From Gigaspora rosea (Eukaryota; Glomeromycota; Glomeromycetes; Diversisporales; Gigasporaceae): a stretch of 64,000 bases of DNA. The translations under genes and the position numbers were made by a program. Of this stretch, positions 35,782 through 47,900 are shown piece after piece (within the stretch, counting starts at the first letter, position 1; the number at the start of each line of letters is the position of its first letter). The stretch lies in assembly GCA_003550325.1 (NCBI GenBank), contig QKWP01000433.1, positions 225,494-289,493 of the forward strand. The letters are read 5' to 3'. The notes under the pieces are model-generated. The model was not told the origin of the DNA. It did not search any database and saw only the letters and a program-made list of their open reading frames with translations.

Positions 35782-36811
35782 GCGAGCAAATTAGGAGTTA
35801 TCCTGTTTAGTTAGTCTAGTTTAAATTTTAAAAGCAGTGGCTGCCTTTGTAATATATCAACTCAGCGAAGTCGCCCACATGAATATGTACGAATTATTAT
35901 TGATTAGGAAATTGGTAAAAAGTGCAAAAATAATGGCGCACGTACTTTGCAAGAAAAAGTCAACTAAAGTATAACTCGATCGAAAGCATAATATTGTAAA
36001 TAGCCGGATAATATAACACCTCAGTAGTAATAGACCCACACGTACATACCGGGTGCAAATCAGTTCTTTTAAAAATCTGAATTGTCTGTTATAAACATGA
36101 AATATGGACATATTTCAAGTTTTTACATTATAAAGGTTTTAAAGTTGGAGAAATTTAGCAGATTCAGATCTTGTATCCGGAGGTTTACAATAATTATTAA
36201 TCAAAATATATTATTTTGAAACAAACTGTACGCAATAGAATTTATTGAAAATTATCAATTTTCATTAAACGTTTATATAAATATAATGTTAACAAACAAG
36301 TCAACATTTGAATAATATATATATATATATATACTGTATATATATTAATAATTTCAAAAACTTAGTACCGGTAAATGAGGATGTTAACTACAAGTTCCAA
36401 GGGTATCACCACACTTTTCCTTAAACTAAAATAATATGAAATCATCATTATCTATGAGATACAATCGCAAAATATGGGAATATATAAAAAATACATACAT
36501 AACAACACCACTCGTAACCGTCTTTAATGCATGTACGCTGACATATTAAAAAGCACAATGTTAGTAATCGCAAATGATAATTTGCAGGTTCAAAGTCTTC
36601 ACAAAATATATAACAAATGATATAATCATACTTCATCACAAGGGCTGTATTCACCTTGGACTATAGCCTAAAATATCGAAAAGTAAAAATGCTAGGTCAG
36701 TTCTATGTATAGATAAATAATAATGTTAAAGAACAATAACGGGGTAAGCGAGGCTAACTGATAAGATGATAATTAGTGCAAGAAAAGCTAAGAAGTTATA
36801 AATTCCTTTCA
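35782..36811. other. AT-rich noncoding stretch
   Basis: Short ORFs on the minus strand (84 and 68 codons) have no recognisable motifs or conserved start context. An AT microsatellite is at about 36315-36350. Confidence 0.3.
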
Positions 36812-37265
36812 TTGTAGTTTTTATTATTCATTATATGATTACTCAATTTGCCAGTATTTATAAGAGTGGAGTTACGCACTTAAATGCGTTGTTATTAATG
36901 AATTTTTAATTTTACAATGGGGCTCTAATTTATGGAATTAATAAAAAAAAATCTAATTTTATTAAACGATCATAAGACGACTTAGTCTATCATATGAATG
37001 CCAAGTGAAAATGAGACATTAGTCTATCATTTATTTAAATAATGATAAACAAATTTCCCATTTTCCCTTGGAGTTACTCATATGATATTATGGTGGATTC
37101 TATATTTATTGTTTATATGATTGCTCAATTACCAATATTTATAAGAATGGAGCCACGTAATCAAATACGCTGTTATTAATGAATTTTTAATTTTAAAGTA
37201 GGTTTAATTTATGGAATTAAGAAAATTAATTTTATTAAACAATTATAAATAAGACAACTCAGCCT
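36812..37265. repeat. Direct segmental duplication split by a MITE
   Basis: A roughly 170-bp segment (TTATATGATTACTCAATTTGCC ... ATTTTATTAAACGATCATAA) at about 36812-36980 recurs diverged at about 37095-37265. Between them sits a fold-back MITE at 36991-37084 (CATATGAATGCCAAGTGAAA / complement), a relative of the one at 43647-43734. Confidence 0.6.
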
Positions 37266-38258
37266 GTAGATCCTATCTTTGTTGTTACAAATATTTTCCG
37301 AATATTAAAATACAATTGAATTTTAAAGAGTCTTCACGATTGTCAAAGGATATATTAGTGTTCGGATCTGTTAGATTTTTTATCCGGATTATCCGAATAA
37401 TATAGATAACAAATAATGATTCATTTAACAGATAATTTATCGGGATAATTACTTTAATTTCAGATAATAATCTATAGATAATCTGTATTAATATCTATGG
37501 TGTAATTGATCAAATGTTAAAATATTCATTTATTAATGGTTATTATCTGATATATGCATTTTTAATTCATCAATAAATGTACGTCCATCCATTTCAATTA
37601 CTATTCCATTTTGGCAATGATATTATAACCATTCCATTCATATGATTCGTGCCAGGTGATTTTCGAACACATTCTTTCCAAATTGACTCCATTTTCATAG
37701 AGATATACAAAGTCATATGTTTCATTGACGTGGCTAGTGAACCAAGTTGATCTTAAAATTCGACTTGGTCAAGTCGACTTGAGTCGATTATTAATTTCGG
37801 TTTTTGAAGTTGATTCTCTTTAAAGGATCCAATCATGCTGCCGATATACGATTGGCTAGCTTGCATATCAATATACTCATCTTATGTCACATGAATGTGA
37901 GGAAAACAGTGCGTAAGTTTCCAAGAGCGAATTAAGGTGATAAAAATTCTTTTTATTTATTATTTAATATTTTCCTTCCTAATCCTGATAATATAAAACG
38001 ATGGTGTTCATTCAAATGTATCATTATGAATTCTGATTGGTTAAATGTACATTATTTTCCAAAAGAGCTTTTCTTAAAGAGTCATGGTCCCGATTGCTGA
38101 AGTCATTGCTAATTTTAGCAAGGTTTTCTTCTTTTGGGAAAATATTACAGAATTTAAATTACAGTGATATACGAAATATATGTGAAAACTTACCGTAAAT
38201 GGCCGGATACAAGAACCTGCCTGTTACATTCAACCAATTTTAGAACCCTATAATAGAC
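37266..38258. other. Noncoding stretch with GGATCTG/TTATCCGGA words
   Basis: No gene. At about 37360-37500, TTCGGATCTGTTAG and TTATCCGGATTATCCG words resemble word-repeat MITE interiors. CGACTTGGTCAAGTCGACTT palindromic words occur at about 37757-37790. Confidence 0.3.
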
Positions 38259-38400
38259 TAATGATGCTTGACGAAACTATTTGCGTCTGACGAAATGGTT
38301 TCGTTTCGTCTGATCAAACCTTGACGATTGACGAAACTACAGACGATTGACGAAACTACAACGATTGACGAAATTACAGACGATTGACGAATCTCTTGAC
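38259..38400. repeat. TGACGAAA-repeat transposon end (left-end type)
   Basis: TAATGATGCTTGACGAAACT followed by four or more GACGATTGACGAAACTACA words matches the left-end structure of 32358-33948. No clear partner end was found, so it is a fragment or an element with a lost right end. Confidence 0.5.
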
Positions 38401-39085
38401 GAAATTAATTTGACCAATAAAATATTAAATTGTGCTATCTATCTTTCAACAAACTCCTCTATAACACATCTGTATATTTTGAATCTTAAATTTTTATCAA
38501 AATTCTGTTGTTTCTTATAAAATTTCGTCGGTCTTTTCTTCGTCAGGCCGATCGGATGTCTCCGGGTGAGTATCAAAAAAAAAAAATAGATATAGTACGT
38601 ATGATGATTAACAAAAATTAAGTTCGCATGGACTAATTAATTCCATTAACTAGTTGATTAACAAAAATGAAAACTAGAAAACTCAATATATCCATATTTA
38701 GAAGAGAGCATGAATCAAAAAAGTTAACTACTTTCAATAATAAATAAAAACGGTAAAAGTAAATTTCCTTGTTTGAATATTACGTGAAAATTGCTTTGAT
38801 GATCATATATAGAAATGAAATGATCAATATTTTGGGCGTTCTCAAGTCATAGAAAGAAGTTTGTCTGTTTTCTATTTAATTTATGTCAAAGAAAAATGTT
38901 AGATAATGAAAAAAGATAATTGATATTTCCACACCCTAATCTCTGTAAAAAAAACTATTATACTACTATAATAAATATATGCATAAATAAGGTTAATTTA
39001 TGGAAACCTAAAAAAAAAAAAAAAAAAATTCAGAGTGCTTAACATTTTGATCAACAAACTTTTGTCCAAACCTCTTTTTTTTTTT

Positions 39086-39405
39086 TGAGTTGATTTTTCG
39101 TTTTGCATTACCGGATATTTATTTTTTAATTTACTGTAAATTAATAAAAGAAAGTTCATATCTAAGGTTATGCAAGGTTAATTTTCTTTTTGCACAGCAA
39201 GGAATCAAACAATTGGGTCGGCTTTTTTCCGCAAGTCCAATCGGACAATTATGGGAAATTAAAATCTCCATCGGGTGACACCGGATACAATAGCGGAAAA
39301 AATAAATGCCAAAATCGAATAATTGGCACAATTGAATCTAAAAAATAAAGAAAAAAAAAAGAGTAGGCAGGTAATGCAAAATGAAAAATTAACTTTGCGT
39401 GGGCT
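39086..39405. mobile_element. TAGGCCACGCAAAG-family MITE, copy 3, inverted
   Basis: Aligned to the complement of 16338-16677: TTTTTCGTTTTGCATTACC at the left, ATCTAAGGTTATGCAAGGTTA internally, CATCGGGTGACACCGG, then GGTAATGCAAAATGAAAAAT and AACTTTGCGTGGGCTA at the right. Diverged at the left end. ORFs on both strands are accidental. Confidence 0.6.
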
Positions 39406-40074
39406 AATATTGATGCACAATATAATAATTAAATTATATAGGGTGTTATATTCTGAGAAAAATCGGATTTATCTACAAATAATCATATAGTACATACAAA
39501 ATTTTTACTTCAAGTTCATTTGGCGGATCTTTTTACTATATAATTAGCGCTTATTGCTTATGACAAACTTTTTTTATTGAGTAGATATCTATTCAAAAAA
39601 ATTTTTAAAAAAATTGCAAAAAAGGGCTATTTTAATACGTAACACCCATATCTGATACAATAACTACTAGAATTATAAATAATGCAATAAGCGCAATTAG
39701 AAATATATTTATTTTGATATATATTTTCTTTACTAAATGAAACAAGTAAAATAAAAAGTTATTGCAAAATATTATACTTATTACTAATTTTGAAATGAAT
39801 GACACTAAAAAAATCTTTTAATATTTTATACGTAATGGCTTAAAATCATTAGTAGCAAAAAATTATTTTTGAATACTTTAAATATGCTAACATATTTAAA
39901 ATATTAAAAAAGGGTTTTGCTGATTTTGAATTAGTATACGAAATATATTAGATTAAATAATTTTTTTAGTGTAAACCATTTCAAAAATATTAATATTAAT
40001 AGGACGGATTTAAAAAGCATAAAAAATTACATTAAAATAACTAAGATTACATGATTTAATTTTAAGAAAAAATT

Positions 40075-41794
40075 TTAATAATCTACTTTTGAAACCAATA
40101 AATCAATTCCAGGATCAGGTCTAACTACAACAAGAGCTTTACTTTCAAAAGTAAAACCTTCAACTAATTTAAATTCAAAATTTCTAATAATTATAGATAA
40201 AATTGATTTAAATTCTAATTGAGCCATTTTCATTCCTAAGCAAATTATTGGACCAGCACCAAACGGGAAGAAATTAAGATTTGATATTTTTGATTTGATT
40301 TCTGGATCAAGTCACCGAGATGGATTTAAATAGTCAGCATCATCACCCCAAATTAGAGGGTCATGATGGACTGCATAAGTTGAAATAAGTTGAAATTATT
40401 AATGGAGTATTCTAAAAGAACAATTTTAGAGATATATACTATTAATATCAGATAAATTGAGTTATGAAAAGTTATTTAGGAAAATACCTTTGGTACAAGA
40501 TATCCATTCATGGTCTCATCTTTTAAATTATAACGAATAAGCGCAGGCACTATAAATAAAAGAGAGATAGAGATTAATAAATCGAATAGATTGAAGAGAT
40601 AGAATAAAATATAAATGAATAAATCGAATAAATTGTAGGATAAAATAGATATTGAATTATACCAGGCGAAGCGACCCTTAAAGTTTCTATTAAGACACTT
40701 TCTAAATATTTTAAATGATCAATTTCATCAAAAGTTGGAACATGATCACGATCAGTAAATACGTCCACCAATTCTTTACGAAGACTATCCTGAGCATCAG
40801 GATATTTTGCAAGAAAGTATAGTGCCCAAGATAATGCACTACTAGTTGTTTCATGTCCAGCTATGAGTAATGTCATAACCTTTGTATTTAACAAATAAGT
40901 TATATAATTTAAATAAAAAAATTTTTATAAATTAATATATTTTAATAATTTAAACAAAATTTCTACCTGACTAACTAATTCATTATGTGTCAATTGTTCG
41001 TCAGCAGGTAAATTCTAATTTGCTTTTACTAACAAAGACAATAAATCTTTTCCTTGAATAGGTGCTTTTTTTTGTTCAACAACCAGTTTCTCGGAAATTT
41101 TATTAATTATTTTAATAGAATTAAAAAATCGGATATCTCTTTCAATGGAAGTTTCATAATAAACGGAAAGTGGGCTAAAAATTCATAACTAAGGGTGAAG
41201 GACTGTCGTCTATTAATGAATGATATGCTTGAGATAATTCAGAATCCGAAGTAGTAGAATTGAATTCGTAATTAAATCCTATTAAATAATTTATTATTAG
41301 AACTGACTTTGGTAAAAACCTAACATATAGAAGAATATGGATTAGCGCATACCAACAAGACCAATAATATCTAAAGTTATGTTTGGAACTAATGCGGTTA
41401 TCGCAATTCTTTCCTCTTTCTTGTTACCAATTTGTTCCATCCAGATATCTTTTAATTTATGACCAGCTTGAACAAATGTTGGAACCATTTCCTTAAAATT
41501 AAATAAATTGGAATCATTTAAATATAATTATGATGATTAATTTTTTTTAACAGTTATTAGATAATAATTGTAAAAGAGTACCTTGATATTGACAAAAGCG
41601 AATGAAGGATTCATCATTTTTCTTTGTCGTTTATGAGAATCTCCATTCGCAAGTAGAATACCTTCACCAAAAACTTCCTTTGCTACATTTTCGTTTACGA
41701 ACGACCTTAAATAATCATAAGGACGGTTTACCAATATTTTTTGGATAAGTTTTGAATCGGCAATCAAAATATAGGGTTTGTTTAATAAGTATGT
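40075..41794 (-). pseudogene. Cytochrome P450 pseudogene, paralogue of the 11975-13874 gene
   Basis: The exon order and phases match the intact gene: AGHETTSSALSW (I-helix), IETLRVASP (K-helix), then PALIRYNLKDE and FFPFGAGPIICLG with the haem cysteine kept. It is disabled in several ways. TGA at 40312-40314 replaces the Trp of the SRW motif. A 10-bp tandem duplication (ATAAGTTGAA twice, 40375-40394) shifts the last exon. There is a TAG within the VKAN*NLPADEQL stretch, and further shifts and stops lie in the exon around 41100-41200. Homology stops at 41794, so the anchor, hinge and about 65 N-terminal residues are missing. That breakpoint coincides with the first of a row of palindromic elements. 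Confidence 0.88.
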
Positions 41795-41941
41795 AATATT
41801 GATCATGCATCGATTAATATCGCAAAATTTGTCCAATCGGGCAAATGATTGGCTGACAGTGCCGCGCAGCGGCACATTTCAGCCAATCATTTACACGATT
41901 GGACAAATTTTACGATATTTATCAACGCATGACTCAATATT
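41795..41941. repeat. 147-bp palindrome with GTGCCGCGCAGCGGCAC core
   Basis: The outer AATATTGATCATGC/GCATGACTCAATATT arms continue through AAAATTTGTCCAATCG and CAAATGATTGGCTG to a GC-rich core. It replaces the 5' part of the neighbouring P450 pseudogene. Confidence 0.7.
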
Positions 41942-42098
41942 TATGTTATCCGGCAATTATGATCATGATTCTCAAGTCGTGATTGGCTAATGAGTTTTAA
42001 TTTTTTGAATAACATGATTACGTCATAAAACATAAAAAAATAACAATAAGAAATTTTTTCATGATCATAAGAGTTTGCCGGATAACTTATAAATATTG
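41935..42098. repeat. Fold-back repeat CAATATTTATGTTATCCGGC, copy 1
   Basis: CAATATTTATGTTATCCGGC at the left and the complement of GCCGGATAACTTATAAATATTG at the right, with ATGATCATGA inside each arm. A related copy is at 42200-42345. Confidence 0.6.
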
Positions 42099-42345
42099 GG
42101 CAAAAATTGTAGAATAACGGTAATTTGGCAATGATCACGTGCCGCTCTGCGGCACGTGTAGCCAATCATTTGCCAAATTATTGTATTCGACAATTTGCTC
42201 AATATTGGTGTTATCCAGCAATTTATGATCATGATTGGTAGGGAGTTGCTCGCTGAGTTTTAATTTAAATGACCATGTTTACGTCATAACACATGAAAAA
42301 ATAACAGTTTTCATGATCATATGAGTTTTTCGGGGTATTGATTCA
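42092..42345. repeat. Second GTGCCGC-core palindrome followed by fold-back copy 2
   Basis: 42092-42206 is a palindrome (AATATTGGGCAAAAATTG ... CAATTTGCTCAATATT) with a CACGTGCCGCTCTGCGGCACGTG core. From 42200 CAATATTGGTGTTATCCAGC begins a diverged copy of the 41935-42098 repeat, sharing GATCATGATTGG, TTACGTCATAACAC and TTTTCATGATCAT. Units are joined at shared AATATTG ends. Confidence 0.6.
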
Positions 42346-42799
42346 TTTTTATAATACGAGAAGTCAAGATACTGTGAATGAATATTCCTTAGTATGTTAC
42401 GAAATTAGGTTTTTAAATGAGAGTCATATCACTTTTTCATTATAATTTATGTTTTTGTTTTCTTTTTTACGTCAGTATTCTCTTGCGTATGTGATTATTA
42501 AGTTATAATAATGTATTATTATTTTTTGTTGAACAGAGATCCCGATAATCATATGATGCATTGAATGACTACCGTCCCAAATTAGGAAATCAATTCCGAT
42601 ATTGCATTGAATATATTTTTAAATTACGTATATTTTAATTCGTTAAGGCATTTAATATAGCAAAATGCCTTCCCATCATTTTATATTAATACCCCAATGT
42701 AGGTTTAGATTGCCGTTTCTTCTGCTTTTCACCACAATTTGATTGGATGATCATCTCATGATTTTCCCCTGCTTTTAGTATTTTCAGGGTTATCGGGTT

Positions 42800-43053
42800 G
42801 CTAATTTGCGTATGTAGCGAATAAAAAAAAATTTAACGAACTCTGTGATTCACATATCGTACTTTAATAATATCAAAGTAATCCTTTTTATCCTCAGCTT
42901 TTATATTATACTTTCTTTTATTAGATAAATTATTGGTAAATTGTCATATAAAAGCTGTGCGATTAAAATGAATGAACTTGGTATTATTAAAGTACGATGC
43001 ACAAGCCACATGTTCGTTAAATTTGTTTTGTTTGTTACATAACACAAATTAGC
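42800..43053. mobile_element. 254-bp MITE with about 80-bp inverted ends
   Basis: GCTAATTTGCGTATGTAGCG ... TTTAACGAAC ... CGTACTTTAATAATA at the left is matched in reverse complement by TATTATTAAAGTACG ... GTTCGTTAAATTTG ... AAATTAGC at the right. Confidence 0.65.
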
Positions 43054-43646
43054 CGCCCAAGATGACCTTGCACGATAAACTGTATAAAAGATTCAATGAA
43101 TTATGTAAAAATGCCGGAATCCTAATTTTGGACCAGGAACGATGATTGCCGCAATAAACTAATGCGATAAAAGTTAATTATGCATTTTTATGCGCATATA
43201 TTTTTTCACAATTGTGTAAAAAACATTGTTTATTAAGGGAATGGCTTAAAGAAAAATAAAGGAAGTAAGCTAATGTAGTGCGGAAGAGACCTTTATTCGA
43301 GTAATCAGAAACTTACCTCCTAGTAATTATTAGAGTTAAACCGGTTAAACGTAAACGCTCTCCCATCTTAACCGTTAATAGTTACAATATTAACGAGTAT
43401 TAACGAGGGTGAAGTGTATTTGTATAAGCATTTGATGATCCTTTTTAAAAATTGATAGTTTATTTTAATTCTATAAACTTTGTATAATTAAATAAAAAAA
43501 GTTACATTGAGTTTGAACTGGTAGTTATTGGGAAAACTTTATTTAAAGTTTTTATCGTCAAATGTTGTTTACACAAAATACCATTTTTTTGATTGGCTGA
43601 GCACGAGAAGATCGTCGATGAACATTACGTAGTATGTTGCTCAATT

Positions 43647-43734
43647 GAGTGAAAATGGGACATTGGTCTATCATTGATTATTTATTTAAATAATAAATGC
43701 TAAACCAATGTCCCACTTTCTCTTGGCGTCACTC
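43647..43734. mobile_element. 88-bp fold-back MITE, GAGTGAAAATGGGACATTGG family
   Basis: GAGTGAAAATGGGACATTGG and the complement of CCAATGTCCCACTTTCTC...CACTC close on an ATTATTTATTTAAATAATAAAT centre. A relative lies at 36991-37084. Confidence 0.65.
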
Positions 43735-45194
43735 AAATTCGGGTCATTACATCATATGATCATCGGAATCAGTTATTAAGCTCTTCACAGGAAATTAATC
43801 ATTCACTTGCCTTAAGTTATTCATGATCATCACTATTATAGCTTTCACGCTCCAGGAATATCCCACAAAGATTTACGGCCATACTGGAAATTATAATGAA
43901 GATGATCATGAAGATTAATAAATGATGAATTTGAAATCTGAAGCTCTATACTTTTTAGATTCATGCATTTAACTATTTATTATGCAATTCACCATTCATG
44001 AACATAGGTATCTCGACGTATCAAGTTACCTTTGAAAAATAGGTGTGCAAAAATTTAACATACAAACTTAAAAACAATCATACATTTTAACCACATGAAA
44101 TTTGCCTCACAGATGATATTAAGTATTTAGTCCGAAATATTCGAGAATGTATTAAGCTAGCGGCTAAATAATTAATTAATAAAAAATTAATTAAGCGATT
44201 TCAACTCTTGAATGTAAAAAAATAAATAAATAAATAAAATAAAAACTTTTAAAATAAAAAAAATATGAATAAAAATTAAATTAAGCATGGATATTTGGAC
44301 ATGACTAACTATTAGTTCATATTACGTTTTTTACTGCGGAGTATGACTAAGGTGACATTGCAGTTTAAATAAGCATCATGGTTACATTTTATAGTGACTT
44401 AATTTTTTTATGCCTATGAGAAATTATTATTATTTAGTGTTTATTTTGCAGTCTTTTCAAATTTTTTGTTTAAGTGTAAGGGGTTGCACAGCATTACTAA
44501 TACCTTGCAAGATATAAACATTCAATATCCTATTTTATAAATTTATACAAATCAAATGATGTATGAATATATATAGATAAAATTTTTTAAAATTTTAAAA
44601 TTTATAATTAATAACTTGATCATGTTCATTTAATCATTATTCATTTGCTTAATGTCCGGAGCGTAAGACAGAAACCAATTTATATGTATAAAGTAATGCA
44701 TTTCCACTAATGATGGATACTTTATGATATCTGCATAAAAATCACAGGTAAAAAAAGATTATTTGTTAACTAAATAATAACCAGTAATATATGGTACAAA
44801 TTATATCTTATTTACTCATCAGAAAATTTTATATATAGATATATATCAATTACTAACTGGGTAAGATATATATTGATACTCAATACCCCTGCTGATTTCT
44901 ATCAATAGTAAAAGTAATCGATATATATCTGATATAGATATTAATCGATATATATCTGATATGATATCAATTAATAATTATTATATTCACATAATTATAC
45001 TTTTTGCAAATTTTTAAATATTTTATATGTTTTTGCAAGTTTTTGCAAGTTTTCACAATTTAATATAAAATTTTTTTTTATTTATTATTACTATATAATA
45101 TTTTATATTATTAAATATACAATTTTTGCAAGTTTTCACAATTTAATATAAAATTTTGTTTTTTTATTTATTATTATTATATATTATATTTTAT
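43735..45194. other. AT-rich noncoding stretch
   Basis: No supported gene. Local ATCGATATATATCTGATATAG repeats are at about 44860-44960, and a roughly 80-bp tandem duplication of TTTTTGCAAGTTTTCACAAT sequence is at about 45040-45200. Confidence 0.35.
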
Positions 45195-45437
45195 TTACTA
45201 AATTACACCACTAGTGTTCAACATCACAATGATTTTTACTAATCAAATTTTTTAAATGCTATGTAATGTAAAGATCAGGTGTAATATAAAACTTTGTTGT
45301 TTTGCTATTTTTTTTAAAAAATACCTTATAACTCAAAATTTTATCTATGAAACCACTTTTTTTTTAAAAAAAAATTCTATACAAAATTTTACTATATACT
45401 ATGCTTACCCTAACCTCTAACTATTAGTCCAACTTAA

Positions 45438-46940
45438 GGGTATAGTGTAATACAATATAAATATAAATGGAATTATTTGTTGTACATACAAAAATCAGCA
45501 GTTTATATAAACAAAGTTAGAATAATTTTAACATTAAATTAAATTAGTTGAAACCAATTTAAAAATTGATTTTTAATTTTATGTAAATATAAACAAGAAT
45601 ATTTTAATATATTTTTTAACCTTCCTGTCGATCACTTGTACAAAATTCTGAACAAAAGAAAAACAAAAAATTTTCATTAGTAAAAGACGAAGCAGCTAGT
45701 AATACTGGTTTTTATAAAGGTCAACCTTTCTTGTGTTGTCGGTGACTCCTTTATATATTCGGCACGCAAGCCAAAAGCGTCAGTTGTGCAAGATAACTGG
45801 CAGTGGGTGCCCTTGGTACAAGAAATTCTGGTGTAAGTTAAAAAAGAAAACTTTCGTTGACGAAGGTGATTATAGCTTGGCTAGGTGGTGAACTAAGAAA
45901 AATGAGTCTTTCATTACTTTCTTTAAGGTTTTTGGTTACAAGAACTTATTCAACTATATACCCACTATCATATTCTCGCTGGAAGTCAGTTTTGCTAGAA
46001 TTTTTGACGAAAAGTAGGAAATTCGGCGTACCCCCTCCAAAAGATCGGCATTGTTGTTTCTATCCTAATCGGGAAGAAGGCATGCAGGTGGATAAACAGG
46101 AATGGACACGTAATAGAATGTGACGCAATGGAGTAGGCAGATCTACGGAGATTAAATTCCAGAATGTTCTTTTAGTTTTCTTTTTTATGTACATATAATA
46201 CTTTGGCGAGGCGTTTCCTTGCGCAGTATTATATAATTTTTATCATTGATTTCAGATTTAGGTTTATTTCTATTTCTGTTTTCTCTTTTTCTTTTCAGTT
46301 TTTTGTTTTCATTTTGTTAGCTTTCCGTCATTAGTGATAGAATTTTTCTTCGTTTCTTTCATCTTGTAGTCATTTTATTTTGTTTGTTTTTTGGTATATC
46401 ATTTATGGTTTGTAGTGTTTCCCTCTTTTTTTCATTACCCTTTTATTTTCTTAGCTACAATGTTCTTCTTGTATGGTTTGGTTATCCTCACCATTGACGC
46501 TAGGTGAGAGGAATTTGAAGAGAAATCCTATGTCGCTCTTTGACGGGGCTAACAAAATTGTCTGTCTTATTAGTAAGGCAGTGCGATAGGTTGCACTAAG
46601 GTGCTCTAGAAGTATTCGAGTGATGCCAGACCTGCTATAGATAGAGTATTGATAATAAGTAATTAACATAGTTTAGTTATATTATAATCTAATATCTAAT
46701 AAAGGTACCGACAAGACTGTCAAAGAGTTAAAAAAAAAATATATATATATATATATTTCAATTTTTCAATACTATAAAATTTTGTGAGGAGTTGTTAATT
46801 TTTATGAAGAGATCTATATAAATAATTAACTCTGATTGGTTAGAATCTATGTAAATCATATGATCATCATATGATTTGTTATGATTTGCATAATTTGCAA
46901 CGTAATTACTATTAAAAATGATCTACATTATACTCTATCT
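45438..46940. mobile_element. 1.5-kb TTAA-flanked element
   Basis: GGGTATAGTGTAATAC at the left and the complement of GTAGATCATT...-type sequence at the right are flanked by TTAA (45434-45437 and 46941-46944). The right 100 bases (ATTACGTTGCAAA...ATGATCTACATTA) are clearly homologous to the right end of the 47051-47900 element. The left end is more diverged. Confidence 0.5.
45748..46123 (+). pseudogene. Coding-like remnant, possibly SGNH-hydrolase-type
   Basis: One frame reads GDSFIYSARKPKASVVQDNW and, about 120 bases further in another frame, IIAWLGGELRKMSLSLL. A GDS block followed by a hydrophobic strand and a GG(N)DL-like block is the layout of SGNH-type domains known from some transposable elements. 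No continuous frame exists and the catalytic residues cannot be assigned. The stretch is less AT-rich than its surroundings. The 88-codon ORF at 45857-46123 covers the second part. Identity is tentative. Confidence 0.25.
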
Positions 46941-47050
46941 TTAATATTTATTAAATTTAATTTTGTTTTATTTTTTTGTTTATTTTGATTTTTATATTGT
47001 ACCACATACTGGTGTTGAACACCAGTAGTGTGATTTAGTAAAACTATTAA

Positions 47051-47900
47051 GGGTAGGGTGAACGTAGATCAATTTTTATATGATCTAAGGGAGATGGGGA
47101 TATTATGGACAGGTTAAAGTTTCTACTAATAAAACTTTTTAATAATCAAATAGATTTTTATACAATTTTTATGATTTGAACTATGCTTAATAAAGAATAA
47201 ATTACTGTAAAAAAATCTTTATATCATATATAGTTTTAGATATAAATAATTAGTATACAAAATAGAACATAAAAACTAAATTTTAGAGAAAAGGGGTTTA
47301 TTGTGGACACAGTGGATAATTTTTGATCTACTGGCCCGTTTTGGGTGATTTTACTACCAAAATGACCGTCTTAGTGAAACAATTCTAACAAGTACAAAAT
47401 CGTTAAAAATCCAATCACGGGATCCCAAAATAATCAAAGGTTTATTATACAAAAATTTGCAGATTTACTAATTAAATTCAAATATATATAAAAATTTATA
47501 TTTTGTATAAATAATAATATCTTGTGATCTAGTGATCAGAATTGGATGATTTTTATACCATTCAATTCGTCTCTCTGAGCTAAATTTTATATAGAAATTA
47601 AACACATGCCCCTAATAAAACTTTTTAAATGTGACCAATTTTAACAAAAATTTGGTATCACGTAGAATGAGCCCTTATTTTCATAATCGTGAAATTCTAG
47701 AACTCATAATATTTGAAAAAATCCACCTTTATATATTGATAAAAAAAACTTAGGTAGGCCTAAATTTACTTAGGTAGCACAAAAAATTGCTAATTCTGAT
47801 TGGTCAGATCACGTTGTTTACAATCCTGATTGGTCAATCATATGATTTAATATAATTGCAACGTGATTACTATTAGAAATGATCTATGTTCACCCTACCC
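47051..47900. mobile_element. 850-bp TTAA-flanked non-autonomous element
   Basis: The left end GGGTAGGGTGAACGTAGATCA and the complement of the right end GGGTAGGGTGAACATAGATCA are inverted termini with one mismatch. TTAA flanks both sides (47047-47050 and 47901-47904). The TTAA duplication fits piggyBac or Kolobok-type transposition. No ORF. A stretch near 47345-47410 (ACCAAAATGACCGTCTTAG...) is shared with the palindrome at 52180-52475. Confidence 0.72.

Larger units (their letters stand above)
45201..47042. mobile_element. Outer TIR element, ACTAAATYACACYACTRGTGTTCAAC ends
   Basis: TTTACTAAATTACACCACTA...GTGTTCAAC at the left and the complement of GTTGAACACCAGTAGTGTGATTTAGTAAA at the right match over about 28 bp. 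It encloses the TTAA-flanked element at 45438-46940. The sequence inside the left end (AAATGCTATGTAATG...ATCAGGTGTAATATAAA) resembles the interior of the 32358-33948 element near 32615. Confidence 0.45.

Noticed and set aside
35483..35794. Three overlapping ORFs on both strands
   Set aside because: Mirror readings of a palindrome; translations are near copies of each other on opposite strands.
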